Positions 6,726 through 20,119 of a stretch of 64,000 nt of DNA are shown here, in pieces (within the stretch, counting starts at the first letter, position 1; each line of letters begins with the position of its first letter). A program made the position numbers and the translations under genes. Below the pieces are notes generated by a model, which made no database searches, was not told the DNA's origin, and saw nothing but the letters and a program-made list of their open reading frames with translations. This stretch comes from Homalodisca vitripennis (Eukaryota > Arthropoda > Insecta > Hemiptera > Cicadellidae): positions 1,308,501 to 1,372,500 of the forward strand of contig NC_060214.1 of the NCBI RefSeq assembly GCF_021130785.1. Direction: 5' to 3'.

Positions 6726-8885
6726 ATAAAGGAGAAGTGCCAAATAATGAAGTTACCATCATCGTCATTTGGTTACAACTAAAGCAATGCTAACCTTATT
6801 TTAGATACGACGAAGTTTCATATGTAGCTGTAGACATAAATACACCGTAAGGAGAATCTTTATTCCATTACATTATATTTCTTTTACCTAATTAAGTAAA
6901 AGTAATATGCCATAAAATACATTAATCGTTGTTGTATTAATCTAGATTTAAAGAGAAGGATTCGAAGTAATAGATGCTAGAAGTTTGAGGAAGCTATGCT
7001 ATTCACATAAAAATCCAATTAAAAATATAACTGGGACAGAATTATAACTTGTAAGGAGAGCTTTTCATTTAAGAACCACGTTTTAATGATAAAAATGTAT
7101 TGGTGTGTGCAAAATATTCTCTTGTGAGTGCATTTAAATAACTTATAAAGAATTAATTTTCTTTAATTGCACAACTCGAGTGGAAGATTTATTTTACTGA
7201 AGTAGTTGTTTTTAAGTTGTGTTTAACCTAATTTTGAAACGCGATTCTATTTAATTTATCATAATAAGAATTTGAACTCAGTGATACGGGTTAAGCCAGT
7301 GATTTTATAAATCTACAACTTCACTAAAAATTCTACAACTGAGTCCACTCTACTTACTTCAAACAAATTTTTTCTATCGTCTAGAATATACGCTTCAAAA
7401 GAAGCGTATATTCTGGACAGTTTAAATGTTTTATTTTGTATCTTTATAGCTTAAACCTTTTAGTAGGTACCTAAAACAAACAAAGAAATTTTTTTTTTTA
7501 ATTTGTTAAAAATAGTTAAAGTTTGAAAAATATTACGTGCAAAAACCATGTCCTTACACTACAGAATAATTTTAAAAACAATCTTTATTATGCATAGTTT
7601 GTCCTTCTTTGACTGATAAGTTAAATGAGTATATTGACAAATGCATTCTATGTAAATCTAAAAATGTTTCAAAATAATACACTTCAATGTTATTTACTTC
7701 TGATTATGAAATCTGTAATAGAGAACTACGTGGATTTACAAATGCCGTTTTAGTGGTGTATAACACTTTCCAATACTTAATCAATAATTTCTAAAAACCC
7801 ATACATTCTGTAAATCTACCCTTAGGTGCTGTTAAGATTCGGTTATATATTAATAAAATTGAAGAAATAAACAAAACTATGAATAAGAATAATAGTATAA
7901 TAAACATCTAGTAAAGATAATTCTGTAGGTATGAACATTATAATACCGGTATTACACTCCAAAACATACATTAATCTCTCAGAAGACTGTAACGTAAACA
8001 TTTTCTAATAGTTCTTTAGATTTCCAATATTTTAAGCACATTATAAATAAACAAGTGTATGATGAGTCTAAGTGTATTTTAAGTATAAATGCTGGTAATA
8101 AAGTAAAATTCCAATCTACAAACCTATTGCCATACTTTTAGGACCATTATGGTTTATTACTACATTCGTTAAAAGTAAAAATACCTATTTTTAAAGAAAA
8201 ACAACCTCTATAATAAAACCATGTAGCACTAATTACAATATTAAAGTGTAAAACGAGTATTTCGTTGTAAATTAAATTTTCAACTGGTTTCGCCCGATTT
8301 GTAAGTAATTAGGTCTGATTAGCCATGCAGATTTCCAACTCACAAAGTTATATTTAATATGATATATGTACTTGTGTATATCATAACTCTTATCAATAAC
8401 TTTTAGCTCGTCAAATAGTAATTAATAAAAGTAGAGTTCTCTCATAATACATAGTGGCATTACATTATATAAAATATGAGAGAAATCCTTCCGTGTGATT
8501 GCGAGGGACGTGATCTCTAACTAAGTAGCTTTTTACATTTTCATTCGTCCCTGTAAAAAGTGAGAATACTAGGAATAATTATAACTTTTAGTAAAGAAAA
8601 AGACCAATTAAAAATTATAGTAGCGTGAATATACAGTATTTTAATAGTAATATTAAAAAAAAAAAATATAACAATATAGATTTTAAAACCGTGGTAGCTG
8701 AAAATGTCTGCACAAGTAATACGTTAAATTTCTTCTTCACTCCTATTTACCAAGAGCAGAAATGTCAAAATATAATATAATAGTAGTTTACGTTTGGTAA
8801 ACGTGATTTTTCTCACAAAAGGGTAATGTCAATAGCATTGTATTCCAGAGAGGTAATTCCAGAGAAAGCTTAAGTTCACAATCTA
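6726..8885. other. AT-rich stretch without recognisable genes
   Basis: No coding sequence or repeat array was recognised here. The one structured element is the hairpin at 7379-7418, listed separately. Confidence 0.4.
7379..7418. repeat. Hairpin with 18-bp arms
   Basis: GTCTAGAATATACGCTTC, a four-base AAAA loop, then GAAGCGTATATTCTGGAC. The arms match at 17 of 18 positions. It could be a foldback remnant or an RNA hairpin. Confidence 0.8.
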
Positions 8886-8892
8886 GACCTCG

Positions 8893-9225
8893 ACACAGGA
8901 CCCGCATGCTGGTGTCTATTACTGCAAGACAGCGATAAGACTGTTTGAAAGTACTACTTTCGTAAGGGAACCAGCTTCTCACACACCTTTACTGTTAGCC
9001 TTGCAAGAAACTGACCTCATGCAGGGGTCCTTTACTGTAAGACAGCGATAAGACGGTTTTAAACTACTACTTTTGTAAGGGAAACTGCCTCACACACACC
9101 TTCATGGTTAGCCTTGCAAGAAACTGACCGCATGCAGGTGTCCTTTGCTGTAAAACAGAGATAAGACGGTTTGAAACTACTTATTTTGTAAGGAAAACAG
9201 CTTCTCACACACCTTCATGGTTATC
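8893..9225. repeat. 113-bp tandem repeat, about 3 copies
   Basis: Copies are anchored by ACTGCAAGACAGCGATAAGA (8921), ACTGTAAGACAGCGATAAGA (9034) and GCTGTAAAACAGAGATAAGA (9147). Each is followed by CTTCTCACACACCTT or a variant of it. Confidence 0.8.
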
Positions 9226-9459
9226 TTTCAAAAACAAATATTTTCTTTACGCTTCTCCTATATAATCTTTCAATATAAGATCATTATACTGTGTTTACCG
9301 TGTAATGTTTTCTTGTAACAATTTCTGGTGATATATAGGTTACTGATAAAACCGTCAAACTCTATACTTAACGTCATAATATCATAACTTTATTTCTTTC
9401 ATATAACGAATTGTGATATCGAAATCAATTGATCCCCAGTCTTCACATCATCCCTGGTG

Positions 9460-9754
9460 CGGGTGACAGGTGTTGTGTAATGCTCTTGATCCTATGCACT
9501 GACATCACTTACGTTCCCCCTCACCAGTCTGGACTGAATTCTCTTAGTAAACCAGTTACTTGTTGTGCAATGCTCTTGATCCTATGCACTGACTTTACTT
9601 ACGTTCCCCTCACCAGTCTGGACTGAATTCTCTTAGTAAACCGATTACTTGTTGTGTAATGCTCTTGATCCTATGCACTGACTTTACTTACGTTCACTCT
9701 TATCAGTCTGGTCTTAATTTTCTTCGTTCACCAGTTAGGTGTTGTGCAACGCTC

Positions 9755-9756
<2 letters not shown>
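9460..9756. repeat. 90-bp tandem repeat, a little over 3 copies
   Basis: Copies start at TGTTGTGTAATGCTCTTGAT or variants at 9471, 9561, 9650 and 9740. The array ends in a TA microsatellite. Open frames here follow the repeat and are not genes. Confidence 0.85.

Positions 9757-9800
<44 letters not shown>
9757..9800. repeat. (TA)n microsatellite
   Basis: About 22 uninterrupted TA units directly follow the 90-bp array. Confidence 0.95.
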
Positions 9801-9801
<1 letters not shown>

Positions 9802-9944
9802 GAGTTACATAAATACATATTCTCAATACAAGTCACGTTATGCTGTAAAACTGTAATATAATTTTAATATGTCAAACAAAATTTAATTATTTGGTGACAA
9901 TCTATTTAATCTTTACAATTAGCATTCAGTTTAATCTTTACAAC

Positions 9945-10370
9945 TGACAAATACTTAGTGGGGACAATACGAGACATGATGACATTACTGCAGACGTCAC
10001 TTGTGGTCAGTGGCGTCATTAGTCCACCATTACACTTCACCACGTCTTGAGACGTCACAGTAGATTAATACAACATTTTTACTACTAAGCAATACTTAGT
10101 AGGGATAATAGGAGACATGATGACATTACTGCAGACGTCAATGTTAGCGCAATGGCGTCATTAGTCCACTACCACTCTTCAACATGTTTTATGACGTCAC
10201 AGTAGATTAATACAACGTTAGTACTACTAAATAACACTTGGTGGTGACAAGGGGTGACATGATGACATTACTCCAGACGTCACTGTTAGGGCAATGGCGT
10301 CATTAGTCCACTACCACTCTTCACCTATCTTATGACATCACAATAGATTACTACAACTTTTGTACTACTA
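9945..10370. repeat. 141-142-bp satellite, left part (3 copies)
   Basis: Units are anchored by GAGACATGATGACATTACTG at 9971 and 10112 and by GTGACATGATGACATTACTC at 10254. Each contains ATGGCGTCATTAGTCCA and several GACGTCA-type motifs. The same satellite continues at 11191 after an insertion. Confidence 0.85.
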
Positions 10371-11190
10371 AAAAAAATTATGGTTGCCTGTAAAGTCGGT
10401 TTTACGGGCAAATATTTTATGTGACAACGTCTTTTTCTCGGTAGAATATTTATTGATATGAATATTATTAAATTGCACAATAGGAACAAGGAATTGAATG
10501 AAAATAAGAATTGCACAAATTTTAACTATAGAAATATATTTTGTTTACTAAAACATTGTACATAATTTGAAATTAATTAAAATTTGTTATTGTAAATGGT
10601 AAAGTTGAATAAAACATTTACTAAAATTGGAATTTGAAATTCTTGCTAAACACAGTTAAATTCTAACTCCGCGCGTGGTGATTGGTCGGTTTAGTTCGTT
10701 TGTTTGGTCGCACTGTTATGACAGGTTAGAGGTTATAATTTGTTATTTTAAATGTTTGACTAGCAATACGCGCTGTTTCTTCTCAATCGACTGAATTACG
10801 ATTGATTGCAGAGTGATTTAAACTAATAATTTACTTAACACTATCAACATTTGTCAATAGTATGACATAACCTATAAACTCAGTTTCTCAACTTTTGTGT
10901 CAATCTAACAATTAATCAATCAATCATAGTTTACGATAATGAAATATCAGTGTACAATTATTTACCTTTATTGTTGTAGTTGTTGTAAATGACGAATCTA
11001 AGCACTCCACATTTTCACGAATAAACATAGTTATCTGCTTTATCCCGTGCGGCGGACCCACAGTTATCTGCTTTATCCCGTGCGGATCCCGTGCGGCGGA
11101 CCCACTGGACGGGCATCGTAACGTTACCGGGCGTTACACTTTTTCATGAGTGACTCCGAGCCGCAACCTAATTTAAGACGTTGTCACGTC
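10371..11190. mobile_element. About 820-bp non-autonomous insertion splitting the satellite
   Basis: This block separates two parts of one tandem array and has no long coding frame. GTGACAACGTCTT near its left end (10421) occurs inverted (AAGACGTTGTCAC) near its right end (about 11175), with CTCGG next to the left copy and CCGAG before the right copy. That is a short subterminal inverted repeat. A second hairpin (TTGCCTGTAAA with TTTTACGGGCAA) lies at the extreme left. Internally TTATCTGCTTTATCCCGTGC is directly repeated near 11033 and 11072, and GATTGGTCGG (a reversed CCAAT box) lies near 10680. It is best read as a non-autonomous DNA transposon of unknown superfamily. Confidence 0.6.
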
Positions 11191-11430
11191 AAAATACTTA
11201 GTGGGGACAATACGAGACATGATGTCATTACTGCAGCCGTCACTTCTAGGGCAATGGTGGCGTTAGTTCACTACCACTCTTCATCATGTCATATAACGTT
11301 ACAGTAGATTATAACAACGTTTGTACTACTAAACAATACTTAGTGGGGACAAGGGGTGACATGATGACATTACTGCAGGCGTCGTTAATTTACTAGTAGT
11401 CTTATGCTTGTCTTATTACGTTACAGTAGA
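11191..11430. repeat. 141-142-bp satellite, right part (about 2 copies)
   Basis: This continues the 9945-10370 array, with anchors at 11214 and 11356 (142 bases apart). The last unit is shortened. Confidence 0.8.
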
Positions 11431-11939
11431 TACATTTTTTACACATATAATCGACATCAATGTATCCATTAGATGTTTATAATGACACTTTTATATGATC
11501 ATGCTGGCTTCGATATGACTAAAAGTTAATTCTCTTACACATAAGAAGCTATAATGGAAAAGGTTGATTTAATTTAATTTTAAGGTTAGTTACATTTCAG
11601 AGTCTGAAATCTAATATTGCCACTGACTAACTCCTGGATTCCGAAGAAGAGCCAAAAATATGAAGACTAACTTACCTTAACGTTAACAAATTCCTTCTGT
11701 CTCATCCCAAAGTTTTTTAAACGAATTTATGGATTGATGATTATTTTTCGTTTTGAAGTTTATACGATACTACAGTATATAATTTATGACCAAATCGTAC
11801 TTTCTAGATCCTGTTAATATGCCCATGTTTTTTTTTAATCTATACATTTACAACACAAGCGTAACGGTGTAGTATCTGCATAAGAGTCTCAAGTTGTAGA
11901 TATGTTGTAGAAACTTGCAAATTGGTTTTGGTTATACAA

Positions 11940-12470
11940 GGTACACCACGCACACAACCACCATGCACGCCACACCATTCACACCACACCATGCACGCCA
12001 CACCATTCACACCACACCATGTAAGCCACACCATGCACATCACACCATGCACACCACACCATTCACACCACACCACGTAAGCCACACTATCACCATGCAC
12101 GCCACACCATTCACACCACACCATGCACACCACACCATTCACACCACACCACGTAAGCCACACTATCACCATGCACGCCACACCATTCACACCACACCAT
12201 GCAAGCCACACCATGCACATCACACCATGCACACCACACCATTCACACCACACCACGTAAGCCACACTATCACCATGCACGCCACACCATTCACACCACA
12301 CCATGCACACCACACCATTCACACCACACCACGTAAGCCACACTATCACCATGCACGCCACACCATTCACACCACACCATGCACACCACACCATGCACAC
12401 CACACCATTCACATCACACCACGTAAGCCACGCCATGCACGTCACACCACGAATGCCACACCATGCGTCG
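11940..12470. repeat. CACCATGCAC/CACACCATTCA minisatellite with higher-order structure
   Basis: Ten-base words such as CACACCATGC, ACGCCACACC and ATTCACACCA are arranged in longer repeated blocks (for example ACGTAAGCCACACTATCACC recurring near 12074, 12151, 12254 and 12331). The period lets long frames stay open on both strands (about 216-220 residues of His/Thr/Pro on one strand, Trp/Cys/Val on the other). No protein is inferred. Confidence 0.9.
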
Positions 12471-12479
12471 CTTATACCT

Positions 12480-14540
12480 GCAGTCCGAGAACCAATATAC
12501 ATTGTACAAACACACCACTGATTGTTACACTACTGTTACTAAAAATCGAAACGATAAGAATCTAAAGTGTAAAAATCATAATTTTATTTATGATCAACAC
12601 CTATAATAACCGTCAAATATTTAAATAAATGTTAAATCATCATCAGCTACAGATACAAATTCGTATAACTGTAAGAATCATAAAGTGGTAACTTACAGTT
12701 TCTTTAGGTAGTTATCTGACAATTACCTGTTTATCATATCATATCATATCATATCATATTAGTTATCATATGAATATCTGTTTGATATTCATATGATAGT
12801 ATGTTTTTACGTGTATTAAAGTAAAAAATAAATTCTAGAGATAAAACTATGTCATATAGACAGGATGTGCAGAAACCACTTTAAAGTCCTCTGACTCAAA
12901 TATTGCAAAACAATATTTAAGAACCCACTCAGTAATTGTCACAATAGACAACATTTACACAGCACGACCTGTCAAATCTCAAGTTCACACTAAGAGTCAA
13001 ATCTAGTTAACTTATTGCACGAAGTCTGTTCTAAATATTTCCTGTTTATTTCACTTTTCTGTGAGGTTTAGAAAGATCGAGAAATGGTTTCAGGACAGGT
13101 AGGTAAATCTGAAATTATCTGGCTAATAAACATAATAGAATTTCCTATGGTTTTCTTGTTGCCATCACGGTTATCAAAAATACAATGTAAAAATTTGCTA
13201 ATAGTCAGGTAAATCACATTAAATGGCATGAGTGGATAATACATTATCACTGTTAGTCTAATTTAGAAACCATTCAATACTCAAATGTATAAAATTCCTT
13301 AAGCGGATCTATAATAACAAAATATTAGTGTTTAAAACATTTTGATAAAACGAAAAAAGGGAATTTTCTATTGCATGTTTATTAAAATAATTTTTGCTGT
13401 AGTAAACTATCGCAAAAGTTACCTTATGATGTTATGGAATGGATGAGTCCAAAAACCCAAATATAAGTTAAGAATGGTCCGAGAAAATGTTACAACTTAC
13501 TGGTAATAAATCATATGGATATATTCTTGAAGATTCTCTAGAATATTCAACAATTATACACTATTATAAAGATCTACCATCTGTTCCTGAACATTAGACA
13601 AATAAACTATGAACATCCCTTTTTAATAAAACTGAATAAGTTGTTTATTCGATAAATGTTATTTAAAACAAGAAATTATTTTAAAACGTGTTAATAGAGT
13701 TCTTGGCTCAGATAAGAAACCATGTATGAAATAACATATACATTTTTCCACTTATAAGAGAACTCTTTACAAGTAATTTTGAAAATATTTTCAAAGAATT
13801 TGTAGAGATTCTCGATAGTCCAAAGTGATGTTTTACGTTTTATGTATGTAGGACAAATTTTACTAAATATTCACTAGGTGAAATAATTGTTTATTTAAGT
13901 ATTGGTTTTCATAAAATGTTCAAGATTTGTTAGCTTTACAAAAGAATTTTGTTAATTTTAAGAAATGTTTCACAGACCTTTTGAAAATGTAATTTAAAAA
14001 TTTTGTTACAATTTCTTTAATGTTAAGAAGAAATGATCAAATGTCCTTTGGTATTTCTGTGAGTTATTAGATCATTTTTCTAAATTTAAAATAAATTTTA
14101 TATATTGACATTTGAGATTTAAATTGCTGCTTAAGTGGAGTAAGAGTGACAATGTATCAGGATATCAGATGCAGGTATATAAAAACTGAAACATTTCTCG
14201 TGTGTGTTTCATCCTTTTCCCAGATAACGAGAGTACAGACATGTTAGTAATAGGTTTAAGCAATTATTATTTTAGCAGTTTATGAACTATATGTTATCTT
14301 TAAACGCGTTTTACTCAACACTTTTACTATCACATTACAATGACTCAATACATCTAAAATGCAAGATATAATTTAATTGAAGCGATAATAATCTGTTATA
14401 ATAAGAACAATTTAAAAACGCAAATGATTGAGAAGACTAGAAGTAACAATGTAACACGACGCTGTGACAAGCTCGGCGATTTATTAACTGTGTCCCCTCA
14501 AAGTAAAAGACAACATCCTTTACAAAGTGGCAATTCAGTG
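12480..14540. other. AT-rich stretch without recognisable genes
   Basis: This holds an ATATC microsatellite at about 12733-12760 and the palindrome listed at 12764. A TATATAAAAAC sequence near 14175 is TATA-like but has no other promoter support. No coding sequence was recognised. Confidence 0.4.
12764..12798. repeat. Perfect 15-bp-arm palindrome
   Basis: TATCATATGAATATC, loop TGTTT, GATATTCATATGATA. It lies directly after the ATATC microsatellite and may have grown from it. Confidence 0.85.
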
Positions 14541-14543
14541 TAA

Positions 14544-14832
14544 GTAGCTTTACTACTCTTTGAGGTGAGGAATAATTACACCTTAAAAACCGGCGTTGAG
14601 CTTTTCACTCTATACCTTTCACTTTGTATATCTACAGGGGGTAGCTTTACTGCTCTCAGAGTTGAGGAATAATTACACCTTAAAAACCGGCGTTGAGCTT
14701 TTCACTCTATACCTTTCACCTTGTACATCTACGGGTAGTAGCTTTACTGTTTTTATATTTGAGATATAATTATACATTAAATACCAATGTTTAGCTTTAA
14801 ACTTTGATACTTTTACCTTGTATATCTTGTAC
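14544..14832. repeat. 97-bp tandem repeat, 3 copies
   Basis: Copies begin with GTAGCTTTACT at 14544, 14641 and 14738 and carry TTAAAAACCGGCGTTGAGC. A fourth, diverged copy begins at 15058 after about 220 bases of unrelated sequence. Confidence 0.8.
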
Positions 14833-15047
14833 CGAATGACGATAACACATGGGGGTGTTGACTTCTGAGTTCGTGGTAATAAATACTCGAATTGCAAAGT
14901 TTACTTATAAGTTCAATTTAATTCAGTGAAACTTACTCGCACCACTTTTAGATGGTAAATTAAATGTATGCCTTGCCACGTTGCTGCCAATTAGAGTAAA
15001 TCTGATAGGTGGGCCAAAAATATCCAATTAACTAATTAACGGTACAA

Positions 15048-15145
15048 TCTACAGGTAGTAGCTTTAGTGTTCTCAGAGGTGAGGAGTTATATCTTAAAAA
15101 CCAGCTTTGAACTTTCCACTTTTATATTCTTAACCTTGTTAACCT
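15048..15145. repeat. Detached fourth copy of the 97-bp repeat
   Basis: ACAGGTAGTAGCTTTAGTGT followed by TTAAAAACCAGCTTTGA matches the 14544-14832 units. It was separated from them by an insertion at about 14833-15047. Confidence 0.65.
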
Positions 15146-15149
15146 ACAA

Positions 15150-16950
15150 TTAATGTTTATTATCACCGACGAAAAATTTATCTATGAATATACCCACATT
15201 AATTTTTTATTTAATTTAATTTTCTTACGTGTTTTAGAATTATAAATTGAATGGAATTATTTAAACGTGTCTGTCATTAAGTTATAGTCCAAAACTTATA
15301 TTACACTTCATACAAAAATAGTGCCTAATCCATTAATTTTTCCAGTTGTTAGTGCAGCTATTATCCTGCAATGTTTTACATAAATGTGATGGGAATAGTA
15401 ACTGCTTTAGAGGCTTAGGCAGTTATAATCAACTTAATTCTAATTTTTATTATAACAAATGCTGGGCACTTAGAACATTAAAAGAAAATAATAGAAGTAA
15501 AAAAGAAACATGGCTTCAATATATCTCTGTAGGAATTATACGTAAATGACAACATGAGTTTCAAAACGTATATCACAGGTCCAGATGACTGCTACACGTC
15601 AATGTAAACTGAGAACTTCCAAATGTATACATAATTTAAAAGAAGTATTAGCTCTAGATTACATTTTACATAAATATGATTGCGTACTTTACATAATGAA
15701 GGTTAGGAGAGTGTTCTTTAGGGAGGGAGAAAGAAATTGGTTTGTGTAATGACATTTCATTTAGTATAGATGTATAGAAAACTAGATAAATTCCACATTA
15801 TATGAAAGTTTATAATTGGGCTTATAAATTGGAATGGATAATTGATTAAATTACAAATAGAATGAAATAATTCCATGTATTTTGGCAATAGAGAGGGGTT
15901 ATTACATTACGCTATAAAGTAACTTAACCTTACCATATAAACAAGTTCAAATATGGAAGTAAACTATTTTCCCAAACAATACGAATTGGTAAATAAAACT
16001 ATCAGAACTCATTAACCTATATTTGTTCAAGTTAAGTATTTTTGTTGTGGACCCATAAGGTGCATGAGAGTCCCAAGACTAAAGGCTTCATTTCTTATGC
16101 ACCTCCAATATTAACTCAATCCATAACATTATCTGTTCCTTAAAATATATGATGGCACGAACGTAACATAGCTAAAACAAAGAGTTCTCAAAACAAATAT
16201 TACAGAGTTACCGTATTCTACATATTATTCTACTGAAGTTTATAAACCACGTATTTCTGTAAACGATAGTAACGGAGATAACGACCACAGTAGTCATAAA
16301 TTATGCTATAAATAAAAATCAAAGACATAAGCAAGTTAATTATTACTACACAAGGTCATTAAAAAGGTACACAATTACTTTTAAATATGTATATAAATTA
16401 TCATTACACATCAGGATTAATAATAAGAGAAAATAGGTGAAAAAACGTAATAAAAACCAGCAGGGATTATAAAAACCCTTTTTTCAATTCGTTTTGACGT
16501 AAAAGAAGCTGTTGAAATGGTTCCCGAATTCCTACTTTTTTCTATCAATGTACTTATTAATTTAAACATATAAGCTTTACTGTATGTAAAACCGAACTGG
16601 GAATAGAATTAATACATCATAAAAGTATAGTAAATGCCTGGAAAAAATAATACCAATTTTGTCTTTAATTACGGAAATATTAGTATAGTATAAAGAACGA
16701 AAACCACTACGTTTTTATTTTATGGGTAGAATATATATGATCTTACTACTATCTCCTTGTGTTGACATTAATTAAAAAAAAATATACAGTTAAAGAAGTA
16801 AATAATCATCCAGAAAACGCTAATCATCCAGAGTTACGTCTATGTCACTATAACAGTAACAGTCTTATCGCTTCCCTTAAACAGTTCTTGTTCGGCGAAT
16901 ATGAAGGGAAATCATAAAAATAGCAATACAAGCTACAGAACTACCAAAGT
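15150..16950. other. AT-rich stretch without recognisable genes
   Basis: No array, hairpin or coding sequence was recognised here. Confidence 0.35.
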
Positions 16951-16954
16951 TTCC

Positions 16955-17562
16955 TCTAGCGGTAGAAAGGTGATTCTACAGTACGACTCAATAGAACCAG
17001 ATTATTGAAAACGTTATCTGTACTAAACCAGACGACCTGAGATAGTGCGTTTTATAGCAGGATGTTTATATGTTTACCACATCTCAACGTCTCCTATTGC
17101 GGTATGTAGGTGATTCTACCGTACGACTCAATAAAACCAGATTATTGAAAACGTTATCTGTACTAAACCAGACGACCTGAGATAGTGCGCTTTATAGCAC
17201 GATGTTTATATGTTCAACACATCTCACCGTCTCCTATTGCGGTAGTGAGGTGATTCTACCGTACGACTCAATAGAACCAGATTATTGAAAACGTTATCTG
17301 TACTAAACCAGACGACCTGAGATAGTGCGCTTTATAGCACGATGTTTACATGTTTACCACATCTCAACGTCTCCTATTGCGGTAGTGAGGTGATTCTACC
17401 GTACGACTCAATAGAACCAGATTATTGAAAACGTTATCTGTACTAAACCAGACGACCTGAGATAGTGCGCTTTATAGCACGATGTTTACATGTTTACCAC
17501 ATCTCAACGTCTCCTATTGCGTTAATGAGGTGATTCTACCGTACGACTCAATAAACCCAGAT
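16955..17562. repeat. 140-bp satellite, more than 4 copies
   Basis: GTACGACTCAAT recurs at 16981, 17121, 17261, 17401 and 17541, exactly 140 bases apart each time. Neighbouring units are nearly identical. Each holds a small hairpin, GTGCGCTTTATAGCAC. Confidence 0.95.
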
Positions 17563-17564
17563 TT

Positions 17565-20080
17565 TATTTAAGACAACGAAATAATATTTAATAGTTAAAA
17601 AAACTAGTAATCAATTTTACTAAATATTCACTCGGAGCTTAGTAATCAAAAAATATTTTATATCGTCTTGGATGTCTGAATATTAATATCTACAATCCAA
17701 GTCGTTATAGCCTTCTAATTGTTTTTGAAGACATTTAAAACCTCTTTTGTGTATGGAGTTTGAAAAAGGAACTTTCTTCTCAATGTTTCAGGTTGTATAA
17801 CATATTTTTTTATCCAAATATATCAAAATTATTAATTAATGCTTTCTTCAGAATATACTACTACTTTATTACCTCTAAATCATTTATATTAATTTGTTTA
17901 ACATATTTTCTCTTAATCCCTATTAAGTTCTACTAAATAATTTTCAATAATTATTGCAATTAAATAACAGTAAATACCCAATACAGACTCTATAAGACAC
18001 AAGAATTACTCAGCTATTGAACGGAGAATGAATATATAAATATAAAGCTCAAATATGTAAATGTCCCTGAGTAAATATTTGCACTGCTTAAAAATGCAAA
18101 TCTGTGTCTCTCTTTCCTCAAAAACACATCGATTAAATCCTGACAGGAGAAAATTTTTAGTTTTTCATTTAGTTCAGAAATGCACGGTAAACAGAATGTA
18201 CTATATACAGAATGCATGCTATACAGCATATATATTTATGAATATATGTCTATTATCTAGTAGTACACACTCAGTATTCTAATAATCTTCTAAGAATTCT
18301 AATATACTTCTAATAATCAGCAGTTCTACTGTCTCAATCATTATTGCAAGTTTGTTTCGTTATTTTCCATCTAAATATTTACTGAATAGTTTGTAAACAC
18401 CACCAGAAAACTCTCGGACATACAATACTTAACGCTTGTGCTGGTGGCTAATAGTGGTTCACAGCTTATGGTACGGACTGGGGTCAAAACAATAATTTAC
18501 TTTCTTTATGACGTTTATGAACTAAAGACAGGACAGGGCACAACTACAGTAGTGACGTCATAACCTCCCTCACCACCACTAGAGTGTGCTGATGATGTTT
18601 TGATTCGTTAGTTCCTCTCTGCGCTCAAAGTAAATCTGTCGTATATTGAAGTCGTTAAATTAAATGTTATCACTGAGATATGTATTAATTTTGTTGTACA
18701 TTTTGTTGTGGTATAAGATTAACAATTTTAAAAAAATATTCTGATCATGTATTTATTATAATTAACAAAACAAAACAAAAACCGCGGAAAAGAGCTTTGT
18801 TTATAGACGGTGATAAAAACTCCTACGCGTCCCATTCAACGATATAGCTACCAAACATTAAAAGGTGGGAGGCTAAAATAAACTTTATTCCGCTTTATAC
18901 GAGACTGTCAGCTCTTAAAATCAAATGACTTCCCTTTGTCACTAACACTAGCTGCAGTTTGAAATGTTTAAAGCTCTCACATTAGTGTTTTGTACTGCCT
19001 CAGCAACTATTTCGTCCGCTACTTCAATTTTCCTAACCGTTTCAACTCTTCTTTTTGTCTAATGAAGACAATTTAATGTCTTATTTACCATAACGTGCAT
19101 TTCGACTCCTTTATTTCTAAATATTTCTTTCACTGTTTTATCGTAAAATTGGAATAAGAATTAAAAATAAAAATTAGTTAAATTAGTTAATTCAAATATG
19201 GAATTTGTCTTCATACCTTACTAGTCCAGTGATTAGTAGTCAATGTGTATTGTATAAGCGAATAACCTGGTGTTTCTAGAAATAGAGTAATTTCTTGTAA
19301 GAAAGAACCGTCGTCGACCGCGCTCTAATTTAGGTGGAAGTCAAAACGGCAAGGTATTGAAGGGGGTTAAGAATATCAAATACCAGCCAACAGACCTACA
19401 CCATAAATAAACAATATACGTACCGAACATTTGGCATCATTCAGGAACTTAGGTTATGTGGCAGAGATTCAACTATTATTTTACGTGCTTGATATACAGT
19501 CTGAAGTACTCGTATGTCGAAATAATTAAAATAGGAGAAGAGAACAATTATCGACTTCGTTCAACAATAGCGTGGCTGACAAGATATTTCGAAAAAATTT
19601 TTTTACATAAACCAGGTTTTTGATAAAAAAAATAATGTAAGAGACAACGTATGTAATTACATAATAATTACAGGATAAACTGAAATAATCACGATGTGGC
19701 TGCTGCAGGTTTTGTGTTGGCAGTCAATTTCGCTGGTAATTAGTAATGGCATTGGGACACAAATGTTTGACATTTTAATATTTGATGCCATATCCATTAT
19801 GTGAATATTTTATCTCTGTGCGGTCGACATTAATTTCATTAATTAGGTTTAATATGAAATCGACCTAATTATATTACTTGTGCTGTGTATGGAAGATAGT
19901 TAATATACTGATTTGTAATTGATTAACTTTGGTTTTTGACTATATATTAAATTTAATCCTTTAGTATATTAGCCTTTAGTTTCATATGTATTAAATAGTT
20001 TTAACCTAACATAAACATTACAAATCCATTGTATAAAAATGTAGATAAAATAGTAGTAAGTGGTTTTAGGAATGCTACGG
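17565..20080. other. AT-rich stretch without recognisable genes
   Basis: Two points were noted. A segment at 18000-18080 is similar to 22435-22515 (see findings). A consensus TGACGTCA (CRE/ATF) site lies near 18553 in a less AT-rich patch at 18400-18640. Confidence 0.35.
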
Positions 20081-20119
20081 TCTTTTCACAATGTACTGGA
20101 CTCCTCAATTTCCAATTCA

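Noticed and set aside
6433..6743. Minus-strand frames of 63-75 residues
   Set aside because: They follow the 40-bp tandem repeat and encode only its repeated words.
9429..9856. Plus-strand frames with repeated 'CTDFTYVP' text
   Set aside because: They are products of the 90-bp array and the TA microsatellite.
11840..12565. Long overlapping open frames on both strands (216-220 residues)
   Set aside because: They only translate the CACCATGCAC-type minisatellite, and the opposite strand is equally open.
14170..14235. TATATAAAAAC near 14175 as a promoter
   Set aside because: TATA-like words are expected often in DNA this AT-rich, and there is no initiator, donor or coding sequence to support it.
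16955..17562. Regular repeats as a possible CRISPR array
   Set aside because: The units are 140-bp head-to-tail satellite copies without unique spacers, in a eukaryotic genome.
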